From NCBI RefSeq assembly GCF_024704835.1, contig NZ_JAMXBE010000009.1, positions 154,779 through 218,778 on the forward strand: 64,000 bases of DNA. Direction: 5' to 3'. The position numbers and the translations under genes are program-made. How positions within the stretch are numbered: the stretch's first letter is position 1; every line of letters begins with the position of its first letter. The notes beneath the pieces were generated by a model, which saw only the letters and a list, made by a program, of their open reading frames with translations, made no database searches and was not told the DNA's origin. Of this stretch, positions 51,020 through 59,137 are shown one piece after another. The DNA comes from Parapedobacter tibetensis. GTDB taxonomy: Bacteria > Bacteroidota > Bacteroidia > Sphingobacteriales > Sphingobacteriaceae.

Positions 51020-52432
51020 TCAATCCCATTGCGTATGGAAGGCACCTTCACGGTCGATCCGCTCATACTGATGTGCACCGAAATAATCGCGTTGGGCCTG
51101 AATGAGGTTGGTTGGAAGCGTCTCCGTCCGATAAGCATCAAAATAAGCCAAAGAGGCCATGAAAGCGGGCATGGGAATCCCAGCATCAACTGCCGACTTG
51201 ATGATATCCCGCGCAGCTCGCTGATCATGCACCAATTTATCCCCTATTGCTTTATCGAGGAATAAATTAGGAAGCGCGGCGTTTCGCCTGTATGCTTGGC
51301 GGAAATCTTCCAAGCATACTGCACGAATAATGCATCCGCCACGCCAAATCTTAACCACCTCTTCAATTCGGAGGTCATAGCCGTACTCGGTCGAGGCAAT
51401 GGCTAATTGAGCCAACCCTTGGGCATAGGTGGCCGTCATTGCAAAATAATAAGCATGTTTCATTTGTTCGACAAGCTGTTCTTTCTCCTCCACGGGAATA
51501 TTTTTCATTCCCTCCCAAGTCAATTGCTTAGCGGCTTCGATTCGTTCAGTTTTGAACCTGGATAAATCGCGCATGCTCACGGCAACATCAATCGTTGGGA
51601 TGGGGACCTGTAAATCCATGGCGTTTTGGGAAGTCCATTTACCCGTGCCTTTGGCCCGCGCACGGTCCGAAATCAAGTTCACCAGCCGTATGCCTGTTTC
51701 CTCATCTACTTTTTTCAACACCTCACCGGTTATTTCGATAAGAAAGGAGCCAAGTTCGGTGTCGTTCCATGCTTCAAAGGTCTTTTGCAATTGGTCATCG
51801 TCAAACCCTCCTGCCCGTTTCAGGAAATCATAGGTTTCGGCAATTAGTTGCATAATGCCATATTCGATGCCGTTGTGCACCATTTTCACATAGTTGCCCG
51901 CTGATCCATTGCCCATATATGCCACACAGGGTTCCCCATCTACCTTAGCGGCAATTGCCTCGAAGATGGGGCGTAATTGTTCGTATACCTGTTTGTCACC
52001 GCCTGGCATCATGCTTGGACCAAAACGGGCGCCCTTTTCGCCACCGGAAATACCCATGCCAAAGAAATGGATGCCCTTGTCGGCCAATTCACGCACCCGA
52101 CGATCCGTATCGGAGAAATACGTGTTACCTGCATCCACGATGATATCGCCTTTGTTTAGATAAGGGAGTAGTGAGGCGATGGCTGCATCCACCGGTTTGC
52201 CTGCGGGAACCAACAGCATCAGTGCCCGTGGGCCCTTCAGCAAACTGGCAAACTGCTCGGCGGACGTTGTACCGACTACCTGTTGGCCAATGGCAGCCTC
52301 CTTCTCCAAGGACGTGGCTTTCTGCTCGTCCAAGTCGAGCCCAGCCACAGCAAAGCCGTGGTCTGCCATGTTTAATAACAGATTCCGTCCCATGACACCC
52401 AAACCTACTACCCCAAAATCGTATTGCTTCAT
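51020..52432 (-). CDS. gnd: 6-phosphogluconate dehydrogenase (decarboxylating)
   Basis: 470 residues. Rossmann fold FGVVGLGVMGRNLLLNMADH, GISGGEKGARFGPSMMPGGD, the catalytic YVKMVHNGIEYGIMQLIAE (Lys and the HNGIEY block) and KGTGKWTSQNAMDLQVPIPT. It converts 6-phosphogluconate to ribulose-5-phosphate with CO2 and NADPH release. Length and conserved C-terminal domain fit the homodimeric long form. It starts 5 bases after rpiB, implying that both are translated from one mRNA. Confidence 0.95.
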   Translation of the reverse strand: MKQYDFGVVGLGVMGRNLLLNMADHGFAVAGLDLDEQKATSLEKEAAIGQQVVGTTSAEQFASLLKGPRALMLLVPAGKPVDAAIASLLPYLNKGDIIVDAGNTYFSDTDRRVRELADKGIHFFGMGISGGEKGARFGPSMMPGGDKQVYEQLRPIFEAIAAKVDGEPCVAYMGNGSAGNYVKMVHNGIEYGIMQLIAETYDFLKRAGGFDDDQLQKTFEAWNDTELGSFLIEITGEVLKKVDEETGIRLVNLISDRARAKGTGKWTSQNAMDLQVPIPTIDVAVSMRDLSRFKTERIEAAKQLTWEGMKNIPVEEKEQLVEQMKHAYYFAMTATYAQGLAQLAIASTEYGYDLRIEEVVKIWRGGCIIRAVCLEDFRQAYRRNAALPNLFLDKAIGDKLVHDQRAARDIIKSAVDAGIPMPAFMASLAYFDAYRTETLPTNLIQAQRDYFGAHQYERIDREGAFHTQWD

Positions 52433-52437
52433 GCAAT

Positions 52438-52929
52438 CTATTTTTTTACCTGTTGTTTATTTTCTGTTTGATAAGCCTCCAACCCTTGCTTCTCCATGGT
52501 GATAACCTTCTGTAACCGGCGTTCAAAACGTTCTTCCGCTTGATACCGGGCGTTGACGAACGCATCCACCAGTTCCCAAATCAACATAGGACCAATGACA
52601 CGCCCACCTATACAAAGCAGGTTCATATCATCATGTTCTACTCCTTGGTGAGCGGAATAGGTATCGGTAACCAAAGCAGCACGTACACCCGGGATCTTAT
52701 TGGCGGCGATGGACACACCGACACCACTGCCACACACGGCAATACCGCGCGCCACTTCTTCTTTTACAATCGCATGCGCCAATGGAACAATGATGTCGGG
52801 GTAATCATCTGCTGGGTCATAGTCCAAGGCTCCATAGTCATGTACATCATAACCAGCTTCGGTAAGCTTGGTAATCAACTGCTGCTTTTGTTCAAAGCCA
52901 GCGTGGTCGGCTGCGATGCCTATCTTCAT
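52438..52929 (-). CDS. rpiB: Ribose-5-phosphate isomerase B (RpiB/LacAB)
   Basis: 163 residues from MKIGIAADHAGFEQKQQLIT (an in-frame ATG two codons earlier exists). Conserved features are DHAGF, DYPDIIVPLAHAIVKEEVAR, AVCGSGVGVSIAANKIPGVR (catalytic Cys in CGSGVG), RAALVTDTYSAHQGVEHDDM-NLLCIGGRVIG. It interconverts ribose-5- and ribulose-5-phosphate. As the first gene of the rpiB-gnd-zwf-pgl operon, it links the oxidative to the non-oxidative pentose phosphate branch. Confidence 0.9.
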   Translation of the reverse strand: MKIGIAADHAGFEQKQQLITKLTEAGYDVHDYGALDYDPADDYPDIIVPLAHAIVKEEVARGIAVCGSGVGVSIAANKIPGVRAALVTDTYSAHQGVEHDDMNLLCIGGRVIGPMLIWELVDAFVNARYQAEERFERRLQKVITMEKQGLEAYQTENKQQVKK

Positions 52930-52935
52930 AACCAT

Positions 52936-53289
52936 AAGGCTAAATTAAAAAAATACTGGTATATTATTATGCCCAGCAAAACAGCCGATGAAGATAGCCA
53001 AAAAATCGATGTTGATTGAAAATTCATTGTCATTTTTGAAAACTATACGGATTAAGTGCTATCTCTGGCATTGAGTGGCAACCGTTTCCATTAAGACTCG
53101 TATCCAATGCTGATAATAATAGGGACTTTCTAGGGGAAATTACCCATAAAATACGAATCAACTACCTGTTACCATACAACAGCTAGTTTATAATAAATAA
53201 AGCTATTACGTAAAACGTATAAACTTAGGGGTAGAAGGAATTCGTTGAACTATATATCTTCGTTAAATTCAAATTAAACCAGTGGGGCA
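52936..53289. other. Intergenic region upstream of rpiB
   Basis: About 350 bases, AT-rich, no supportable gene. It lies between the end of the GH20 gene and the start of the pentose phosphate operon, and so must hold the rpiB promoter and the GH20 transcript end, but I see neither an exact TAnnTTTG box at the right place nor a terminator hairpin. Confidence 0.4.
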
Positions 53290-55137
53290 TCATTCCGTCT
53301 TCTCGAAACGCACCATTGACCGCACACTCGCCGGACTTACCCGTTTGCCATCCTTAAACGTAGCAGCTCTAACTGTTGTGTATTCGGCCACTTCAAAAGG
53401 CCCATGGTATTTCGGTGAATCCAATGACGGTTCGCTGCCATCCACGGTATAGTAAATTTCCGGTTGGTAGCTATCTGTTTTCAGTGTGACGGCTGATTTC
53501 TTGCCCGCCACATCATCTTCTACCTCAAAATACACTTGGTAAGCGCTCTTCGCGTAGTTGATTCCAACCTGTTCATAGCGCAGGTATTGGTCTTCTAGCC
53601 GACGGATGAAATCCTCCCAATCCTTATGTTTCATGGCACTCCAGGCTATTTCGGCCAATGCCGCACCGCGCGGATAAGTCATGTAATCACACTTATCTGG
53701 TGAATGGATGTATTCACCCCATACATTGCCTTGTACACCCATAATGTATTGCTGTTCCTCTGGTGTGAGCTCCTCGGGCAATGGCTCATAGGAATAAACC
53801 TTACGCAGAGGTAGATGCCCACCGATAGCATTGGGCTCATGGTAAGGCTCACCTTGGAAATAATCGAAATACATATGTGTGGTAGGGCTCATCACCACCG
53901 GATGGTGCATCCGTGCTGCTTCAATACCGCCCTTAATACCACGCCAAGACATCACTGCGGCATTAGGAGCCAATCCGCCTTCAAGTATTTCGTCCCATCC
54001 AATAATGCGCTTGCCCTTGCTATTTAGAAATTTCTCGATACGGGTAATGAAGTAACTTTGCAATTCATGCTCATCCTTCAATCCCTCGTCCTTTATACGC
54101 TGCTGGCATTTGGGGCATGCCTTCCAGCGGTCTTTAGGGGCCTCATCACCTCCAATATGTATAATTTCGCTGGGAAACAATTCCACGACTTCCGACAGCA
54201 CGCTTTCCAAGAAGGTAAATACCTGTTCGTTGCCGGCGCAGTAGATATCTTGCTGTATGGCCCACTGCTCAGGGATTTCAAACGGTCCTCCTGTGCATGA
54301 CAATTCGGGATAAGCCACCAAAGCGGAGAGCACATGTCCGGGTAATTCGATTTCAGGAACCACCGTCACATACCGCGATTGTGCATAAGCCACCACTTCG
54401 CGTACGTCCTCGTGTGAATAGTAGCCCCCATGTGGATTGTGATTGATATAGGAGCCGCGTTGGAAATTGGTGCTAGGGCGCCATGCACTCACATCAGTAA
54501 GTTTGGGATAGCTCTTGATTTCAATACGCCAGCCATGGTCTTCTACCAAATGCCAGTGGAAGACATTCATCTTGTGCATAGCCAAGTAATCGATGTATTT
54601 CTTGATGTAGTCTACGGAATAGAAATACCGCCCCACATCCAGCATCAGCCCTCGCCACCCGAAGCGAGGTTTGTCCATGATTTCGACGGCCGGGATTGCT
54701 ACCCCTTTATTGGCCGATTCTCCAATGGGCAATAACTGGTATATGGATTGTATTGCATAGAACAATCCGTTTGCCTTCGCCGCGCGGGCAGTTATTCCGT
54801 CCTCGCTTACCGTCAAACGATAACCCTCGTCGCCCAAGGTATCGGAAGTCAATTGAAGTGTTAAGGTATTTGCTGTTTTAACGGAACGAGGGGATGCCAG
54901 CTGTGGACGTATCCCTGTACGCTCAAAAAGTCCCTGGGCAAACAGTTCGGCCAATGCGGTTAATTCGGCATCGCTATCATCAAACTGAATAATCGATTTT
55001 TCATGAAGTATGTATGCGCCTTGCTTTTGCTCCAACTCCAAAGGTTGTGGGATGATGGAAAGCTGACGATCTTGGGCCTGCAAACCCATTGAAAACAACA
55101 ACGTTATAATAGCGGATAATTTGGTTAGTTTTTTCAT
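53290..55137 (-). CDS. Beta-N-acetylhexosaminidase (GH20)
   Basis: 615 residues from MKKLTKLSAIITLLFSMGLQ-A-Q (signal peptide). A -7 box ends 19 bases upstream, which excludes the longer frame to 55167. Domains: N-terminal GH20b (LSIIPQPLELEQKQGAYILH), the GH20 barrel (KPRFGWRGLMLDVGRYFYSV; NVFHWHLVEDHGWRIEIKSY; catalytic pair in SEIIHIGGDEAPKDRWKAC) and a C-terminal CHB_HEX-like domain (PEIYYTVDGSEPSLDSPKYH). It removes terminal GlcNAc/GalNAc from glycans or muropeptide-type fragments in the periplasm or at the surface. Confidence 0.95.
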   Translation of the reverse strand: MKKLTKLSAIITLLFSMGLQAQDRQLSIIPQPLELEQKQGAYILHEKSIIQFDDSDAELTALAELFAQGLFERTGIRPQLASPRSVKTANTLTLQLTSDTLGDEGYRLTVSEDGITARAAKANGLFYAIQSIYQLLPIGESANKGVAIPAVEIMDKPRFGWRGLMLDVGRYFYSVDYIKKYIDYLAMHKMNVFHWHLVEDHGWRIEIKSYPKLTDVSAWRPSTNFQRGSYINHNPHGGYYSHEDVREVVAYAQSRYVTVVPEIELPGHVLSALVAYPELSCTGGPFEIPEQWAIQQDIYCAGNEQVFTFLESVLSEVVELFPSEIIHIGGDEAPKDRWKACPKCQQRIKDEGLKDEHELQSYFITRIEKFLNSKGKRIIGWDEILEGGLAPNAAVMSWRGIKGGIEAARMHHPVVMSPTTHMYFDYFQGEPYHEPNAIGGHLPLRKVYSYEPLPEELTPEEQQYIMGVQGNVWGEYIHSPDKCDYMTYPRGAALAEIAWSAMKHKDWEDFIRRLEDQYLRYEQVGINYAKSAYQVYFEVEDDVAGKKSAVTLKTDSYQPEIYYTVDGSEPSLDSPKYHGPFEVAEYTTVRAATFKDGKRVSPASVRSMVRFEKTE

Positions 55138-55155
55138 AATCAGGATATCTCTCCA

Positions 55156-55163
55156 CAAACATA
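55156..55163 (-). promoter_or_regulatory. -7 box TATGTTTG before the GH20 gene
   Basis: Exact TAnnTTTG on the minus strand. Its position makes the in-frame ATG at 55167 untranscribed and supports 55137 as the start. Confidence 0.5.
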
Positions 55164-55215
55164 ACAAACCGAACCAATAATAATCCGCGCAATCGATTGA
55201 GCGATTTTCAAAAAA

Positions 55216-55857
55216 TTATTTCCGCACCCATCTCATCAATTCCTTACTGCGCTCGGTCAACCAATCATAACCTGTTTCACCTTCCGGTTTGGCAAAAAGC
55301 TTGGAGCCCAGACCCACGGCACTCACACCCGCATCAAACCAACTCGTGATGCTTTCCTTTGTGGGATTCACGCCGCCGGTGGGCATAAACCGCATAGCTG
55401 GAAAGAGGGGTTTGATGGCTTTGAGAAATCCCGCACCTAAGGTGTCGCCGGGAAAGAGTTTCACCAATGGCGCACCCAAATCCTCCGCCAGGCTTATTTC
55501 CGTGGGGGTCATGCAACCGGGAACCCACAGGATATCCTTTTGGAGCGTTATTTCAGCAATTTCCGGCTTCACGACAGGGCTGACGATAAACTTCGCTCCA
55601 ATATCGATATAAGCTTTAGCCATCGCGGCGTTTTTGATGGTGCCGATACCCATTAGCAGGCCAGGCCAGTTTTCCTTTTGGTACGAGAGAAGTTGCGAAA
55701 AATTCTCCGGCGCGCTGTCGCCCCGGTTTACAAACTCAAAAACACGGATGCCTCCCTGATAGCAAGCATTGACTACGTTGATACACGTTTGCAAGTCATC
55801 GTGGTAATACACCGGCAATATTGGATGGGCAAGGATATGATCAAGCGTTTTTTCCAT
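55216..55857 (-). CDS. eda: KDPG/KHG aldolase
   Basis: 213 residues of a class I aldolase barrel: CINVVNACYQGGIRVFEFVN, GLLMGIGTIKNAAMAKAYID, GAKFIVSPVVKPEI, ILWVPGCMTPTEISLAEDLG, and the Schiff-base Lys in PLVKLFPGDTLGAGFLKAIK, then FMPTGGVNPTKESITSWFDA-GVSAVGLGS. It splits 2-keto-3-deoxy-6-phosphogluconate into pyruvate and glyceraldehyde-3-phosphate. It is preceded by kdgK on the same strand (87 bases), giving the two last steps of hexuronate breakdown. Confidence 0.9.
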   Translation of the reverse strand: MEKTLDHILAHPILPVYYHDDLQTCINVVNACYQGGIRVFEFVNRGDSAPENFSQLLSYQKENWPGLLMGIGTIKNAAMAKAYIDIGAKFIVSPVVKPEIAEITLQKDILWVPGCMTPTEISLAEDLGAPLVKLFPGDTLGAGFLKAIKPLFPAMRFMPTGGVNPTKESITSWFDAGVSAVGLGSKLFAKPEGETGYDWLTERSKELMRWVRK

Positions 55858-55870
55858 TGTTTTTAGTATT

Positions 55871-55903
55871 GAGATTTGAGACGTGAGATTTGAGACGTGA
55901 GAG
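55871..55903. repeat. Heptad repeat (gagattt/gagacgt units), left copy
   Basis: Alternating 7-base units gagattt and gagacgt between eda and kdgK. The same tract in reverse complement is present on the other side of kdgK. Confidence 0.75.
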
Positions 55904-55944
55904 CACCTATTTCCACCAACTGGCGGACAACTGCCAACCGATGG

Positions 55945-56937
55945 CTAAATATTCCCATTACCAAAGTCTCCTTTAACAAATAGTTTTTTAAATCCTGCGG
56001 CAGTGGCCGTATCGATGATTTCCTGCCCTTTTTTATCGTTTACCAATGCGTAAATCAGGCCAGCCATGAAGGCGTCGCCACTACCAATGCGGTCTACCAC
56101 GTTGTTGGTTTCATGAATGGATGAAATAAAATCTGCTTCCCTAGTATGGTATGTGCCATATAAGAGATTATGGGTGGCTGAATCCATAAAGCGAAAGGTA
56201 TATGCGATATGCTTGCATTTGGATAACGAAGCAAACATCTCCTGAGCGGATTCTTTAGCATGTTCATAGTAAACATCAGGTGCAGTATCCCTTCCCAATG
56301 TTTCCAATACGGATGTACCCAACATTTTATTGGCTGCCCAAATATTGCCCATCACCACATCGCAATATTGGAGCAGCTTCGGCATTATTGCTATGGGTTG
56401 TTTTCCATAGTTCCAGAGTTTATTCCGATAGTTGAGGTCTACCGATATCGTTAGCCCCTTCCTGCTTGCCGCATCCAATGCCTCATGGCATACCGCAGCC
56501 AGCGATTCGTTCAAGGCTGGAGTAAGCGCACTCCAGTGGAACCAGGTATAGCCTTCCAGTACCCTATCCCAATCTATCTTACCAGGTTCCAATTGGCTAA
56601 ATGCCGAATATTTTCGGTCATACACCACTTCCCCTTTGCTCAGGCCATTGGCTGAGAGCAGGAAGTATAGTCCCATCCGATCGCCTTCCATCAGGCATGG
56701 GACAGTGTCTACACCAAGCTGGTTTAACGTTTGCACAGCCTGCCTTGATAAATCGTTGTCTGGTATCCGGCTCATGTAGCTGCACGGCACATCCCATTGC
56801 GCCAGAGAGGCCGCTACATTAGCTTCCGAACCACCCGGAAATACGGAAACGGCATATTCGGCACCAAGAAAAGTTTCTCCAGAAGAACTGAACCTAAGCA
56901 GTAACTCCCCAAATGATAATATCTTATGTTTAATCAT
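55945..56937 (-). CDS. kdgK: 2-keto-3-deoxygluconate kinase (PfkB family)
   Basis: 330 residues. PfkB features are ILSFGELLLRFSSSGETFLG, the GG motif VFPGGSEANVAASLAQWDVP, and the C-terminal anion-hole signature RIGSGDAFMAGLIYAL with the catalytic Asp. Together with eda downstream it phosphorylates KDG and feeds the aldolase; specificity is inferred from that neighbour, and another sugar kinase activity cannot be excluded. Heptad repeats flank it on both sides, so the gene may have been moved as a cassette. Confidence 0.85.
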   Translation of the reverse strand: MIKHKILSFGELLLRFSSSGETFLGAEYAVSVFPGGSEANVAASLAQWDVPCSYMSRIPDNDLSRQAVQTLNQLGVDTVPCLMEGDRMGLYFLLSANGLSKGEVVYDRKYSAFSQLEPGKIDWDRVLEGYTWFHWSALTPALNESLAAVCHEALDAASRKGLTISVDLNYRNKLWNYGKQPIAIMPKLLQYCDVVMGNIWAANKMLGTSVLETLGRDTAPDVYYEHAKESAQEMFASLSKCKHIAYTFRFMDSATHNLLYGTYHTREADFISSIHETNNVVDRIGSGDAFMAGLIYALVNDKKGQEIIDTATAAGFKKLFVKGDFGNGNI

Positions 56938-56970
56938 GAATATAAATAGGTTGGCTAAAATAATGAATAT

Positions 56971-56997
56971 GTCTCAAATCTCACGTCTCAAATCTCA
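56971..56997. repeat. Heptad repeat, right copy (inverted)
   Basis: tctcaaatctcacgtctcaa and following bases, the reverse complement of the tract at 55871. It contains the TGA stop codon of the trans-sulfuration gene, so the repeat has set or kept that gene's 3' end. Confidence 0.75.
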
Positions 56998-58179
56998 TAT
57001 CTTAGCCAAAGCTTGTTCAAAATCGGCAATCAGGTCATCAATATGCTCTACGCCTACCGAAATCCTCAGCATCCCATCATTGATGCCTGCCTTCAGTTTC
57101 TGTTCATTGGAATGATGCAGGCCCCACATGCTGGCGGGATGCACCACCAATGATTCCACACCACCCAAGCTTGCCGCATTTGCAAAGATATCCAAGTCGT
57201 TCAAAACCTTTTGAGCACATTGGAATTGCTGTTGCTCATCCTCGCCATCCACTTCTACGCAAAGCATACCTGTAAAACCCTTCATTTGTTGCTTGGCTAA
57301 TTCATGCTGTGGATGCGAAGGGAGCCCACAGTAAGCTACCCGTTTTATCAAGGGGTGCCGCTCAAACCATTGTGCCAATTGCAATGCATTTTCATTGATT
57401 TGGCGTACACGCATGGCCAACGTACGCAGTCCCCTAAGCAGCAGCCAGGCGTCAAAGGGAGCGAGGGCCCCTCCCAGTGTCAATAATTTCTTCCACGCCT
57501 TATTGACTGCTTCTTCGGTTCCACAAATCACGCCCGCGGTAAGGTCGCTATGTCCGCCAAGGTATTTGGTGGCACTGTGTACGATGATGTCGATACCAAA
57601 ATCCCCCGGCCGTTGGTTGATCGGGCTCGCAAAGGTATTGTCACAAATGGTAGTGATCTCTTTTTCCTTAGCCAGTGCCCCCACAAAGGAGAGATCGGTA
57701 ATGGAAAGGTTGGGATTAGAGGGGGTTTCGAGGTAAATCAAGGTCGTATTATCCTTAATCGCTTTCTCAAAGGATGCGTTATCACATTGGTCGGCATAGG
57801 ACACTTCTACACCAAACTGAGGGAGTAATTCCTTGAGTAATACGCGCGCTGCCGAATAATGTGATTGTTGAGCCACTACATGATCACCCGCCTTTACAAC
57901 AGACAGCACGGCTGTACTGATGGCAGCCATTCCCGTAGCGGTCAACAGTGCGGCCTCCGTTCCCTCCAGTTTGGCAATCAGCTCTGCAGTTTGGCTGCTT
58001 ACCGGATTACCATGGCGGTGATAAAAATGGGGATGCCGCGCCTCGGTAGCTGCCGCCATATATTCCTCGGCATTGTCTGCGGCATAATAAGTGGCGGTTT
58101 GGTAAATGGGTGGAACGATTGCGTGTGTTTTATTAAATGATTTCCCCGAATGGATTAAATCCGTTTCGATATGGCTCAT
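56995..58179 (-). CDS. PLP-dependent trans-sulfuration enzyme (cystathionine gamma-synthase/lyase family)
   Basis: 394 residues, Cys/Met metabolism PLP family. HPHFYHRHGNPVSSQTAELI, LEGTEAALLTATGMAAISTA, YLETPSNPNLSITDLSFVGA, ICDNTFASPINQRPGDFGID, and the PLP Lys in VHSATKYLGGHSDLTAGVIC, with R and S in the C-terminal ESLVVHPASMWGLHH. The family includes MetB, MetC-like lyases and methionine gamma-lyase; motifs alone do not settle which reaction it has. It is unrelated to the sugar genes next to it apart from strand. Confidence 0.9.
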   Translation of the reverse strand: MSHIETDLIHSGKSFNKTHAIVPPIYQTATYYAADNAEEYMAAATEARHPHFYHRHGNPVSSQTAELIAKLEGTEAALLTATGMAAISTAVLSVVKAGDHVVAQQSHYSAARVLLKELLPQFGVEVSYADQCDNASFEKAIKDNTTLIYLETPSNPNLSITDLSFVGALAKEKEITTICDNTFASPINQRPGDFGIDIIVHSATKYLGGHSDLTAGVICGTEEAVNKAWKKLLTLGGALAPFDAWLLLRGLRTLAMRVRQINENALQLAQWFERHPLIKRVAYCGLPSHPQHELAKQQMKGFTGMLCVEVDGEDEQQQFQCAQKVLNDLDIFANAASLGGVESLVVHPASMWGLHHSNEQKLKAGINDGMLRISVGVEHIDDLIADFEQALAKI

Positions 58180-58276
58180 GTCGTATGGAATTTATTTGGG
58201 CTAAGGTAAGGATATACCTTTTCAATGCCAATAGCGCGGCCATTTTTTAGCACCAACCAAACAACGCACGAAGGCT

Positions 58277-58876
58277 CTAAATCTTATCCTTACCCCTGCT
58301 TTCCTTATCCATGCGCTGAATATCTTTCAGTTTTTCCGCAGGGATCAGGTTTTTAAAATCCCAGAAAGCTGAAACACATACGATTTTCCATTCGTTGCTT
58401 ACTTTTTCCAGCAACCTCACCTCCTTGCTGTGGAAGAAAAGCTTGTTTTCCCGGTCACTATTAAACTGATCCCAAGTAAGGTAAGCTACATTGTCTCCAT
58501 AGAACTTGAATTTAATGTTTTTCCGTTCTACAATGGGGTGGCTAGATACAGGTTCTGGATTGTCATGGATGTATTGGCCTACAGAATTATCTATTCCCTC
58601 CCAGCCAACGCTGGAATCGAATGTCCCATCCTTGTTGCTCCATGCCTGAAAAGCATAATCCTCCTGAACATAGTTGGATTTCCAACTTTCATAGTCACGA
58701 GCAAAAAAAGCCTCGGTTTCCTTCTCGATTACCGCCAGGATGGCGTCTTTTTCACTTTGCAGCGCCTCTTCCGCCTTTTGGCTGGCATTATCTGCGCTAC
58801 AGGCCATAAAAAATAAGGCAGCAGAAAAAAGGATGGATAGGGTTACAAATTTTCGGCGCAGTTGATCATCCAGCAT
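58277..58876 (-). CDS. NTF2/SnoaL-like lipoprotein
   Basis: 199 residues from MLDDQLRRKFVTLSILFSAA-LFFMAC, whose Cys is a lipobox anchor; in-frame ATGs at 58984 and 59041 give longer, less natural N-termini. The mature part is a DUF4440/NTF2-like cone: KDAILAVIEKETEAFFARDY, ESWKSNYVQEDYAFQAWSNK, FKFYGDNVAYLTWDQF and EWKIVCVSAFWDF. Such proteins may be isomerase-like or binding proteins; no active residue pattern is clear, so the role is unknown. Confidence 0.7.
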   Translation of the reverse strand: MLDDQLRRKFVTLSILFSAALFFMACSADNASQKAEEALQSEKDAILAVIEKETEAFFARDYESWKSNYVQEDYAFQAWSNKDGTFDSSVGWEGIDNSVGQYIHDNPEPVSSHPIVERKNIKFKFYGDNVAYLTWDQFNSDRENKLFFHSKEVRLLEKVSNEWKIVCVSAFWDFKNLIPAEKLKDIQRMDKESRGKDKI

Positions 58877-59137
58877 TTTTAAAAACAACTCCTTGCCGCG
58901 GCTCAGGAATTTGTCAAGGCTATCGTGCTTGCGGCTTGCAGCAAGCGAACCTGATTGTGGGGTATTAAAACTTGACTGTTTCATAACATTGCGTTTTATC
59001 GGTGAAACCATAAATCCTCCCATCCCAGCAGTACCCAACATATGTTATAAACACCGTTTTTCCTCAACGGTTTGTTTATTTCAACAGTGTTCTATAAAGT
59101 TACTTGAAAATCTTCGAATTTCCAAGAAAACCCGACT

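Noticed and set aside
55871..56997. CRISPR array suggested by short regular repeats
   Set aside because: The units are 7 bases without spacers, and no cas-like genes are present in the window.
58180..58276. Riboswitch before the trans-sulfuration gene
   Set aside because: The leader between the start codon and any likely promoter is too short, and no SAM-type conserved core is visible.
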